Assembly (NCBI GenBank): GCA_900239685.1
Contig: OENT01000030.1
Location: forward strand, 248,664-312,663
DNA from: Rotaria macrura
Lineage: Eukaryota > Rotifera > Eurotatoria > Philodinida > Philodinidae
Length of the DNA: 64,000 nucleotides
Reading direction: 5' to 3'
Part shown: positions 35,247 to 47,360 of the stretch, piece by piece
Numbering within the stretch: position 1 is the first letter of the stretch
Layout: the number at the start of each line of letters is the position of its first letter
Translations under genes and position numbers: made by a program
The notes under the pieces: generated by a model
Database searches by the model: none
Told to the model about the DNA's origin: nothing
Seen by the model: the letters and a program-made list of their open reading frames with translations, nothing else

Positions 35247-36299
35247 ATTGACATAGCTAATATTTTTTTCTTTCTATTGAATAAAATACGATGAATAAAT
35301 TTCATTCCTATTCTTTTCAAACATAGACAACCAGATATCACCTAAGGGGTTTCGCGGCAATACACAGGCTATGTGCACACTCAAATTTACATGACACATA
35401 AATGAGTCTGTTGAAATACCGACTGTGTACCATGATCACCAAAATGATTCTTGGTCGGACTTTTAGGACCTACTCAGAAGATTTTTATGACAGGGATCCT
35501 ATATGAATGGATTTCAAGACGATTGACTAACCCAACTCACTTTCGATTAAGGTCCCTACCTTACTCATTCTGAGTCAATCGCTCTTATCTAGGTGCCTAA
35601 GTATTGCCAATTCAGTTTTCCCGTTGACTCTCACTCTCATAGGAAAGCAGATTTACTTGAAATAAAATGACAAGTAAAAGAGAAAAAGTTCACAAAAAGC
35701 AAGAAAAAAGAATAAACATTGTGAAAAGTGTACCACCCAAGTAAAATTAAAAAGAAATCAAAAGAAAATGGTACTTACGCTGATCATGTCATTTGGAAAA
35801 AAATTTGACAAAAAAGATGATAAGAAGCGAAGACACTACTACTTACTAGCATTGATTTGAGGCCTTCCTTTATTGTTTTATTTATACTGAATGGAATTGA
35901 GTAATATTTTATTTGAGTATTAGTATAAATGAAAAAATTTCATCGAATTCTTGTCATGTCAACTGGTGACGTCTACTGACGTTAAAAAAAAACAAATTTT
36001 TAAGTTTGAATCTTTCATATTTTGTCTCATAATATAAAGAAACTTAAGAAGATGCTTAATTGCAACGTGTTCGCCTCATACAGGCTGCACTTACAAGTTT
36101 TTTTTAAAGTAGCATTCGCAATGGATACTATGAACGCCTAGCTAGCTTCAGCCATTGTGTGATACTTCGCATCTGGGTGTACTTCTTTCTTCTACACTAA
36201 GCTTCTGCCACTTTTTATTCTACGACACTATCTCATTGCAAGGAAACTTATACCATCATCACGGTTTTTGTCCTTACATTCGCCATTCATTCGCAAACA
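35247..36299. other. Intergenic, nothing recognised
   Basis: AT-rich DNA between the NHL pseudogene and the small secreted-protein gene. Confidence 0.45.
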
Positions 36300-36779
36300 A
36301 TGCTATCAGCCGTTACGAAGTTTCTCGTTTTATTTTTTGTCTACTTTTTCATCGTTATCAAAAGTCAAGCTGCCGATTCCTGCAAAGCTCGTATAAGCTC
36401 TTTCGCTGAATGTACAGCTACGGTGATGACGGATGGATGCGAAGATTCAATACTCAATCTTGAAGACACAGAATTTATTAACTGTGAGTCCGTTCGTTTC
36501 TTTTGGTCGTATCCATTACACAATCTTACAATTAGCATCGCCTCACCATTCACTGTGCAGAAGAAAGGTTTTACACTTTATCTGCAGAATAAACAAGTTC
36601 GAGCTGGTGTCGATAAGATTTTTCGGATCTTCAAGAATCAAGAGATAGACGTAACTACACCCGACGACACTCTCATCCAGTATTCAGATGCTGACTATCT
36701 TTGTATTCTCAAGTTTGTTGGTCCTGAAACATTACACCGCTATGGCGTCAACATTAATTGGAACGTGAAGCCCCAGTGA
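36300..36779 (+). CDS. Small secreted protein, function unknown
   Basis: A 159-residue open frame with a clear signal peptide: a short polar start, then a very hydrophobic stretch at 8-20 (FLVLFFVYFFIVI) and a likely cleavage after QAA (about residue 25). The mature part has five cysteines (28, 38, 47, 62, 135) and one N-glycosylation site (NLT, 75-77). It is rich in alternating hydrophobic residues and so could be a beta-sandwich. I do not recognise the family. Base composition is less AT-rich than the flanks, which supports a real gene. AATAAA follows at about 36834, 55 bp after the TGA. No intron is needed. It lies 1 kb downstream of the NHL pseudogene on the same strand. Confidence 0.68.
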   Translation: MLSAVTKFLVLFFVYFFIVIKSQAADSCKARISSFAECTATVMTDGCEDSILNLEDTEFINCESVRFFWSYPLHNLTISIASPFTVQKKGFTLYLQNKQVRAGVDKIFRIFKNQEIDVTTPDDTLIQYSDADYLCILKFVGPETLHRYGVNINWNVKPQ

Positions 36780-39700
36780 TTTTTATTTCTTAATCTTCGT
36801 CTATGAGTTGTGACACAATGAAGAGAAAAAGCAATAAAATATGGTATCATTTCGGCAATTGAAAGTACTTGGGCCATAGAAAATTGTAAAAAGTTTTACA
36901 TGAGATAACTCGAATGAAACTTAGTCGAAAAGGGTATGTGTGAGTGTAGAATAAGGATATCGAGTGTGAAAGTGTGGTTGTGAATGTGATTGTTTTGCTT
37001 CTTCTCGTCGAAAACCAAAACCTGCACCAGTCCATATTCTAGAGGAAATCATCCGAAGTCAGTGTGTTCACTTAACTAGTTAGTAAGTAGCTTTAATTCA
37101 GTTTATTTATCATATCAGTATCCCATATTTTTCTATGGGGTAAATTAAATGCTTTTTTTTTCTTTGTCTTGACATATTTTCTATATAAAATGTATCATGT
37201 ATCTGATTTATATTGTTTATCTTATTCAGCAGACGTACTACAGCAATGATGGTTTATGTTATAATACGTTTATCGGTCGAATAAGTTAAAATAAAAGTAT
37301 TGATCCAGTCATTCAGAATGATGGCATTTGAGTTTATTATGGGTAAATATTTCTTTCTGACAGCAATTACCTATCACTTGTGTATTGAAATCGGTGACAC
37401 AGCTAGAATTATCCAGTTGGAAGGAATGTTCAACTGATTTTGCTCCATCACCGATTAAAAGTTATTCAGATGGATTTATTCTCGATTTTTTAAAAGATAA
37501 CCCATTTAGACTGGCTTTCTAGAGAGTAAGTATGAGACGCATAGGTATGCGGCTATGTTTCAAAGTGACTCGGTCGTAAAACTCTTTCCAATACGATTAC
37601 AACCATCTAGAAATAATCGAAGTTTTCCATACAAATGAATTTAAAAGAAGATGTGCGTATGTACATGTAACTGGATGACTGTGGATGTAATTGTAAGAAT
37701 TTTTATCTGCACCAATAACCACGTCCTAATCAGTATAATTATCAAAAGTAAATGGGCGTAGTTGTCTGTTGAACCCCACCGATATTCGAAACACTCTCTC
37801 ATCACTTTCAAATCCATCGGAATACTTCGATCGTTGGATCTTTGGTGTAATTAGTTTTCGTGAGCAAATCTTCATCACCATTGTTGATATACTCTCAAAA
37901 TAGACTGAGTTGGTCAATGCCGTTTTCTCACATCTTATAATTTACGGATCATATCAATATCGGTTTTAAGTATAAGTAATAATGTAGTTGACGCGCACAT
38001 GTTTCAATTTTATCACTACGATGTTTTCTATAACAAGAGTTCAGGTCAAAAAGAAATCGATGAGATTTAGTCTATCTGATGAACGAGACGTAGATTATAT
38101 AGTATTATATTAAACATACTATGAGTGCATGTCAGCTTGATACTTACAGAGAAGGCAACACGCTTGTTTTTTTTATTCCTGTCTGATTATGGTGCTTGAA
38201 TTTTTACTGAACATATATTTTCAGTTGAAGTTCATTTTTAACCAAAGATTTCGATTCAATCATCTTTCATTTTAAGATTTATTCGACTGACGGTATTTTT
38301 CTATTTAATGATAGTAAGAATAAGTGATAGTTTTGGAATGATAAAAGTTTGGCAGCGTCTTTATGAATCTGTCTTCGACGATGACTATAGTTTTCCGTCA
38401 GGGGGCATGATTGAAATGATAGATCTCGAAGTTAAGTCCCTTGTGTTTTGTCTAAAATTTTCTTTTGTTTTTGTTGATTTCATCGACATCTTCATTTTAT
38501 TCTGTGGCATTGCTTCTTGTTTTTTCTCAAGATTTTAACTGCTGTAATCACGTATCGCATTGTACAATGTTTGACGTATTTCTTCGCTATGGATAAGTTT
38601 TATTTCATGAATGAATGCTTGTAAAAGATAACCCGGCAACCTAGCTGTAACGTTTAATCGCAAGGTCTCCGAGACTCGCGAGTCACGACAACAAATACGA
38701 ATTTATCTCAATAGGTGTCGAACAGAATAATCTTATACCTTTCATATTATGCTTTGAATCAGTCATGACTTTATAAACAGCAAGAGTTTTAACATAATTG
38801 AAAACAACAAAAATCGAGCGATCCATAGTAGTACATTCCGGATCTGTGAAACTTCATTATCCAACAATGACATTATTAGTGTTGAATTTTAATGGAATGA
38901 TCTTACGATAATCTTTTCCCTAGCAGGAAAACATTTCAAGAATGATCAATAGTTCTAAAAATTTGATCAAATATAAAACGATCAACTTCATTGATTGTCG
39001 ATAAGATCGATGCAGATTTTCATCTTCTATTATATTTGGTACGCCTATTAATGATTGATAATCTTCAGTCGAATGAAATCTTATGAGTATCGAGCACCGA
39101 GAGATAAGAAACTTGTCCATGGTCAATATCAACTTGAATGATCTCTAATGTATACATCATCAGGCTAGTAGGTAAGCAAGATTGGTACACACAAAATAGA
39201 AGTGAACTTGTGATATATCCTTTAGTGAGAGAAATCAAAAGATTCGTTCTTGATGTATGATAACAAAAATCATTTTATTCGACGACAGTTATCGAAAAAA
39301 AAACAATCAATGTACGAGAAATTCTTCGATAGAAATTGTTTTTCATATTGATCAGACTATGATTAATTTTGTGCGATCATTACCTCAATGTAAAGTAAGT
39401 ATCATAAAAAAAAACTAATAAAGATATAAGAGAGCAATACTATTTATAATCGATAATTGAGATACAGTTATTTTGAACCATAATTTCTACATTCATTTTA
39501 TTTCATACTAATTCTAACGCAAAATAGATAATGTCACGAGTGAAATAGTCAAAAAAATATCTTTTCAGCATTGACGAAACATCAGGAAGTGTATTTTTTA
39601 CGATGCAACTACCATCTTATGATTCATAATTAAAAAACAACGCAATCAAGTAAATTTTTCTTCATTGACACCTGAACGACGAGTACAGTATTCGATTGTC

Positions 39701-41508
39701 ATTCTACATAAAATGAAACAATATTTCGAAAATATAGTAAAATATTCATTAAAAATAAGTTGCACTCTATTTTCAAATCAGTTAAACTTCGTCTGATAAT
39801 CACTTGAATACAAAATAAATTATGTATAGGATTAAACAGCTAAAGAAATATTACGAAAATATTCTTTCAAAGAAAATAACAAATTATAATAGTTTGATCG
39901 ATAAGATGTATAACTTCTGAGGAATCCTCTGTAGAAGATAATTTTCAATTCCACCAAGTCGATGTTAATAAATATTTTACAACGATTACAACGTAAGATA
40001 TTCACCAGAAGCAGAATGAATAAAAATTCATCAAAAAACAATTTGTCATTTTATCTTCTTCATGGACACTTTCTTTCCTGATCACTCTCTAAGAGTAGAT
40101 CATAATAAGATGAATGTGATAAACAGTAATGTTAAGTTTTACTCGTTCTTCATCTTCGATTGATTGTAGTAACAACTGTATGAGACAGAGGTGCAAACAA
40201 GTCACGCTTAGAAGGCCTATCAACTTTTTTCACTTAATACAAAAATGATATTAGATCGTTGTAAGTGACACATCACTAGGCCTATTTGAACCTTTGGTTA
40301 TGAAACATGTACTGTTCGTTTCTTGCCATTCATCAAATTATAAAGTAATCGTAAACGAAAATTTACGACGCATAATATTCTCTGTTACGCGTACTGAACG
40401 AGCAGAACAGGAAAATTTTTCTGAAAGATTAGGACGTAGCCATAAGAAAGCAAACCTTTGTCGGAATGATTATACATATACAAGATGATGTTTAAAAATA
40501 TTCAATTTATAGATAATAATGAAATGTATCTGTAGAAGCTGTAATTTTCTTGAAAAACAGTTTTTGATAGAACCATACGAGCATGAGAGCATACGTTTAG
40601 ATACATAGAATATTTAATTAATTGAATTTAGTGAGATCTAGTTGGAAAGTTTCTTCGATATTATTGCTACTGTCTTTACAAAAGTCATTTTCTATGTTGT
40701 ATAATTTTTTTATGGTTATAATGTCCTTTCGATCTTCAAATTGAATAAAAATGGGATCGAATATTTTTGGTCGATAAATGCATAAATTGAAATCTGTCAT
40801 CTGTTTTGTTTTTAAAATTTAGATATTCGAATAAATCATTTTCTGATTGTTCAATTTATGTTTCAGATTTCTTAAATTTTCAATTTTTTTCAATATTCTT
40901 TTCTTTCCATTTTACATGTTAATAGAGAACCATGATGAACGTCCCAATATTTTTATCAATAATATGAGGCGCATCGGTGATCAAAAATTCGGCATATTTT
41001 TTTAGTTATTTTAACCAAAACACACTTATTTCTAATTAGTTAATTCTTAATTGTTTTCTGGCAAAGTAAATTGGTGATAATAAAGAGTTGAGAAAACAAG
41101 ATTGATTTATATGATAGTTGAATTGTCTTCAATTCATTTAATTCTATTTTCAAGTAGAACATAGTCGTACTTTTCATTTGGTTCAAACTTATACAGTTTA
41201 ATCAACCATGAAGGCACTTGGTAGTTGATTATTCTTAGCAGCCATCATGCAAATGCCAATCGTATTGTGATAGCTTGATATCGTAACTAACAAACGCTCA
41301 ATCTCATCAAACATTTGTACATGTAGTATTCTTCTTACAATTGTAAAGGTTGAACGAAAATATGATTTCATCTTAACTTTGACTTCACAGATTTAGTGCG
41401 TTTCAATCAATATATCATACAACCATAGTACGAATAATCACATGATCAAGAATCCATCAAAATGAAATAAGATCTGAATAATTTGTTTTTAATTCAAAGT
41501 AAGTAAGA
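36780..41508. other. Long gene-poor stretch
   Basis: AT-rich, with only short frames. None has recognisable motifs, including the 64- to 76-codon frames at 38308-38538 and 40294-40488. Confidence 0.45.
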
Positions 41509-41600
41509 CAGGGTTGCTGTCCAAATCTCGAAAGAAAAATTTTCAAAAAAAATATCTCGAAAGACAGAATCCCGAAAAAGTTAAATGTAGAAACAAAAAA
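41509..41600 (+). repeat. TCGAAA-motif repeat, copy 1
   Basis: Starts AGGGTTGCTGTCCAAATC and continues with TCGAAAGAAAAATTTTC, TCTCGAAAGACAGAATC and CCGAAAAAG. The same opening and the same spaced CGAAA words occur at 63891-64000, so these are two copies of one repeat. Confidence 0.5.
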
Positions 41601-41660
41601 TATCTGAAAAGTAGTCTTCTCCTTCTGCCATCAGTTTGACTAGTTTAAAATTGATACTGT

Positions 41661-42335
41661 ATGAGTGGACTGCTTTCTTTTATTCTCATCTCGTCAGTTC
41701 TTGCGGTCTGTGTTCTCAAGCAATGCTTCTTTTTTGTGTGCACTTTCCATATCTTACAAACTATATACGTTCATTCACTTCTTGACGAATTTTTCATACA
41801 AACACAATATTCGTTTACGTCTGCTATTGACTTTTTTCGTTTTGTTTACACCTACGCCGCAACCATGTCATCAAGCGATTCAACTTGCACACTTGCAATC
41901 TCATTTCTTATTAGTAATAAGAAAAAACGTATTCTTTTTATCGGTGGTCATATTTATCAACAAGACAGCCACCGCGAAAGTCAAGTATTGGGTATGCGAG
42001 ATCAAGTTGTGCAGGTGGGCGTTCACCTGAACTCTCATGATCAGCTTCTGAAATACACGGAACATGCTCATACTCCTATGTCTGTGCCTGGGCAATTAGG
42101 GATTGGAAAGATATGGAAAAACATCAAAACTTGAGTCCGAGGAGAGGCAAAAGTAATTAGTCAAATTCGTCACGATGAGCTTTCCAAAACATATCTTTCT
42201 AGGGCAGGTCTTGCTATTGCTTCTACAGTTAGAGAAGCTAATTTAATTAATGGCGCTTTTTTCATTTTAGCGAAATTCGATGATTTTTGTCGACTAGAAC
42301 ATGGACTCAGTCAATTTCGACGAGGATGTATGTGA
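41661..42335 (+). CDS. Unrecognised open frame with an internal TGA
   Basis: A 157-codon frame (41661-42134) starts with a hydrophobic, signal-like stretch (LLSFILISSVLAVCV). A second in-frame ATG near 41865 follows CGCAACC and would give a more hydrophilic product. After TGA at 42132-42134 the same frame stays open for another 66 codons (including RHDELSKTYLSRAGLAIAST) to TGA at 42335. That downstream part looks more protein-like than the first. Explanations: a short gene with a broken continuation, a missed intron around the TGA, or chance. A second frame (41665-42030) overlaps it and is considered a shadow. No family recognised. Confidence 0.28.
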
Positions 42336-45300
42336 ATGTATTTGTGAATACTCCGTCGAAATACATCCACACCCTCCTTTTTCGTTGATTTGTTATCAAA
42401 AACTTTAAAAATAAAATTTGAATCGTACTCACATGCTATTTTATAATCATAATCATATATATATATATCATGAACTGAAAGCAAATCGACATGTTTTCTT
42501 TCAATATTTTATTTCTTAATTCGAGGGCTTCCCCAGATTTAGTCGTTAGAGATTATTCTTTTCCAGATTTTTCCTCAAGATCTCGACACAATACCAGTCA
42601 GAAATATTAAGAAAAATTCATGATGGCATGCAATTGAAAAAAATGAAGGTAAAAAGAATGTGTATGAATAAAAGAAAAAGGTATTTTTAAGTAGGATACA
42701 AGTCGTTGTTCGACGGAGTGGCTGCACCCAATGGTATCCAAAAAGACGGAATATTAAATGAATATAATTACATTTTCTAAATTGAAGTTAATCATGCTAA
42801 GTTGTTTCATATCTAACTTCAAAAAATTTGTCAATGTCAAACAAATATGAACCTCCTTTTAGGTTGAATGGATCATGAAAAACATGAATCACACGAAGGA
42901 GACTCTATTCCACTACTTCGCTGCATAGCAATCCAACATGGATATTAGCAATACAACATATAGTCTCATGTTAAAAGACTATTGCTGACAGGTACTGTGA
43001 GATTCAACTATTTTATATTGCACCAATCGATGAGATGACTCAATGATAAAGTTGAGATCCGACTAAAATATACACGGTGCAAACCATAGCTTGTTCCATT
43101 ATGCTTTCGAATTCAATGACTCCTATTGCTAACAATATGTCAGTCTAAAACATACATATTCTGAACAATGCCCATTAAAATTTAATTCCACTACATCGTT
43201 TCTATCATTGATTCACGTTCAATGACTTTGTGATTTAGAGAACATCTTGAAAAAGAATCTTTCAAACCTGAATATATTCGGCTAACGCTTTGCTGGTCAA
43301 ATACATCAATTTCTTCTTGTGACTTGGTTCAAATACCATCACTGATGAATAGTTTCGAGGAACATTCTACTTCACTTTTATAGGCACTTAAGAACTAAGA
43401 ATTACAATGAATCGAGAGTTTTTTGATCAAATGTTTAATGTACAGCACTCATAAATTCTCCCTTCAAGAATTTTATCAATTTCGATTCTGATACGTCCCC
43501 ATGCAACAACTATGATAATCCACATTATTAATGAACAAATTTAAGTAAGGCTGTGTCCACGCATTATAATCTATTCGCATTCGGTATTCACAATTGGGTA
43601 CTTTCTGAAAGTCGTGTGATCCCTGAATGATTACACCAAGAAATTTGCTCCAGAACATTGCGAAATTTAAATCAAAGATTGGACAGGAGCATCAGTATGA
43701 AAGATATCATCGTTAGTGAATTATGCTTAGCATGGGTGAAATCGATAATATTGTTGAATCTAAAATAATAGTTCTATTTTAAAAATGTGTCCTACAAAAG
43801 AAATAGTAAATGAACGCTTTTGACAACAAGTCTTTATTTCAAATATGTGTCTTGCTCTGTAGTAAAAGTTATTGAATAAGCCATTATGAACGATTGCATA
43901 ATGTAGGGATGACACAAAAAAACGCGCAATTCTTATATCTTCAATAACTTGAGAGTTTCTACATCGCTTATCAACTGATTCCATACAACGTGACGAAAGT
44001 ATGATTCCTAGCAATATTTCATTCATTCATCATGCTACGACAACGAACATGTTCTATATTGATTTATTGATAATAACAGACATGTTAAACGAATTGTATT
44101 GACAATAATGTTGTTCTCAAACACAACATACACACAGAAGGACAGTTGAGATGACATTGAATCTTAGTAAGTCAGGCTATTGAATAGTTGTAACAAATCG
44201 ATTCTTCATTTGTTTCGTTCATCCTTCTCTCATCTCGTAATAAAATGCAGATACACGAGATTATGTGGATGACGAACGAGAAATGTCATAGTAGTTTCGT
44301 TCGGTTAACTTTATCATCAACAAGTAAATATCACTTCACTTCATCTGCAACGAATATCAAATGAAAAATGATCGACGATTACAATCACATTGTGCGATTA
44401 CTATCTTCATCTTAATCAACAATGATCGTTTACTACTTAAGGAAATATCACACATGTAATGAATATTTAGAATAGAAATATTCATTTCTTTTCAACAGTC
44501 TTAGGTAAAAGTCAATATTAGATCATATGACGAAGGACTAACAGAAATACGAACAATTATATTGTTACTATACTTCATTCCACTGTCATGTTGAAAAAAA
44601 AGTAAATTTCATGAAAGATCATTGTGGAAAATGAAATATTAAATGAACAATATCCAGTTGCACCAAGATGCCATTTCATTACTTCTGTCGTCTTAAGACA
44701 ATGGTGCATATTTAATCACACTTATAGCCGTCGCTTGTTTGATGGATAAAGCAAAAAACTGTTCTATTTCGATATTTTGTTTATAAAAATCAATAGAGTC
44801 GACAGATTAGGATGAGGACCATGGTTGTCGTAATCATAGAATGACTCGAAGACATCACATGAATTCATTCAACTATTTAAACAGATATAAGGTTAGTGTT
44901 GCAAATTGGTTCGATTGTTTCAGCATGAAGTTGTGATCGAATAGCTCAAACAACGGTTCTATTTTTAAACCATACTTGCCAATGTAGCCCAGCTATCTGA
45001 TGAGTGCAATGTAAGAAGTATTCACAACCAGTTGATGATGTCAATCAAGTCATTTTTCATATATTGTAAGAAAAGATCTAAACCTGAAATACGAATCTCA
45101 TCAATAGAAGATGCTACGACATAGAGGAATAACTCTCACTAGATTTTGTTCCATTTCACTGAGGAGCTCAAAAAGAGACAAATTTCAATGAATGGCTCAA
45201 GTCGCGAACACGTGACTTATGAATTACTGGAAATGCCAGAGCTGAATTCCAGTATTATGAAGAGATTTGAAAACGTATGTCACAAGATTGACTGAGATAA

Positions 45301-47039
45301 TGATATTATGATGAATGGACAACATTTGTATAATTGCATTCAAGTATTTAGGAAACATAGAAATGACGACTTGTTGCGAGCAAGTCAAAGTGAAATAACG
45401 TCATAAATGAATGGAAAGTCCAAGGATGCTCTATTCAATTATTCAAGCATGGGAAGAGTGATTATGTACTGGAGTTACTCGGTTGTAGTATCATAAAACT
45501 AGGGAATGACATAAAGAGTATTTCTGTTCGTAGACCATGAAGTAAAAAGTCTTGACATAACAAACTCAACGGTTATATACATGAATCACATCACTAATAA
45601 ATTATTCACAACAGTGTATAGTTCAACTATTGTTAACGCACCTACGGAAAGATCTTAAGTTCACCAATCAAAATAGATCGCATAATTGAGGAATTCATTC
45701 CAGGATGGTCCTGTTCAGTCATGTCAAAATAAGTACTACAAGCAAAGGAGGAACAGCACCAAAAGGTGGCCTACAAGTTTGATGATGAATATATAAAAGA
45801 GTTAAGTTCAGAAATCTTTAAAAAAATAACTTGATTGCTTTTTTTCATCCCGATCATCGTCATGATATGAAGCTTGAATAGGAATGAGTATGATTTTAGT
45901 CCAGTATATGTTGTAATATATGAAATCTAATAGACTTTAGTATGCTGATTACAATTGACGTTTCTCTGGAATAGCTTCACAAGCTTCGTGTCCATTGCCG
46001 TTATGATCATCGTAGGCTATATTCACATATCTATTGAAAATAATAGATTCATCGAAAGTAAATAAGACTATGGGTTTGTTGAGGACGAGTAGATATTAGC
46101 CAAGAGCCAGGCTAATTTGAGTCCAATCGTATGTTCACCATCAGAGGAGATGATAAACATATGGTAGATAAGTGACAAATATGTTTAAATTGATGATTAC
46201 TTATCATTCTCAAGAAAAACATCAGCTTATATACACGACTTTGGTTTGTTGCAAGCAGAGAGAGAGAGAGAGAGAAAGTATAATTTTTCCTTGACGATTT
46301 ATTCAAGTGTGTCTTCATAATTTGCCTGGTATAAAGAACCAGTATAGGGTCCCATATTAAAGCAGCCAATAGATAATTATTCTGACACTAAGAAACGTAC
46401 ATCGACCCATACCTCTCGAACAGAGCAGTTACTTTTTCTTTTCTTTTCTATCCAAACCTTGTTGTAAAGGTAATACAATAACACTGTCATTGCAAGCGAA
46501 AAAAGGATACTTATATGACTCTGATATATTATTTCGTTCGCATACTTATTACTTACATTTTTTCTTCATGGTCAACAGAAAGCAACGAGAAAAAAAATCA
46601 CTCGTGCAATATACTATCGTTGCCTTCTTCGATGAATTACCTTGTAGGCCTGTACACATCATTATTATTTCTTTTTTTTACTTTGCGCTGTATCTAAATA
46701 GAAACACAATCTTGAAGAAACGTCTCATATGATAAAATAAAAAGCCACATCATACTCGAATTCCGTCGCTTAGTAGGGGATGATGACTTAATATTGGCAT
46801 CGCGTTCGATTATACCCTTGTTTTACTGCTTGTCAGTTAGTGATACAAAACTAATTGAATACTTTAGTATTCGTATTGAATGAATATTTGGTTATTACTA
46901 ATACCTATCATGATGATGTGACTTTCGTATAGATATACCAATTTAGTATTACTTGTCAGTTTCTATCTGTTTTAACTGCTATGGTAACGCTTATTTATAG
47001 AATTTCAGATGATAGAGATATTTTTATGGAGTATTGCTT
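42336..47039. other. Long gene-poor stretch
   Basis: AT-rich DNA with TA and GA microsatellites (about 42455-42470 and 46257-46275). A somewhat less AT-rich part at 44.7-45.8 kb may hold decayed coding sequence, but I could not assign any family. No gene supported. Confidence 0.4.
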
Positions 47040-47360
47040 CCCAAGCAGACAAACATTTGGAAAAACGCGTTCAAACGCACAATCGGGAACGCCGATTGTG
47101 AGTCACTAACGCTCATTAACAAAACGCAAGAAACGCGTTTTTTACGCAGAATTTTCACTTTCCGAGCGTGAAAACGGATNNNNNNNNNNNNNNNNNNNNN
47201 NNNNNNNNNNNNNNNNNNNNATCCGTTTTCACGCTCGGAAAGTGAAAATTCTGCGTAAAAAACGCGTTTCTTGCGTTTTGTTAATGAGCGTTAGTGACTC
47301 ACAATCGGCGTTCCCGATTGTGCGTTTGAACGCGTTTTTCCAAATGTTTGTCTGCCTGGG
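47040..47360. mobile_element. 140-bp inverted repeat flanking a 41-N gap (foldback or TIR element)
   Basis: Left arm 47040-47179 and right arm 47221-47360 are reverse complements with only one difference seen (CCCAAGCAGAC against CCCAGGCAGAC at the outer ends). Between them lie 41 N (47180-47220). The arms are richer in G and C than the flanks and carry many AACGC and ACGCGTT words, plus an inner hairpin (CACAATCGG…CCGATTGTG). The single difference suggests real diverged arms rather than a mirrored assembly error. No target-site duplication is clear. The centre is unknown; the assembler probably failed at the palindrome. Confidence 0.7.

Noticed and set aside
44690-45800. Possible decayed transposon or gene
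   Set aside because: A few coding-like words occur, but no motif of any reverse transcriptase, transposase or known family could be read in any frame.
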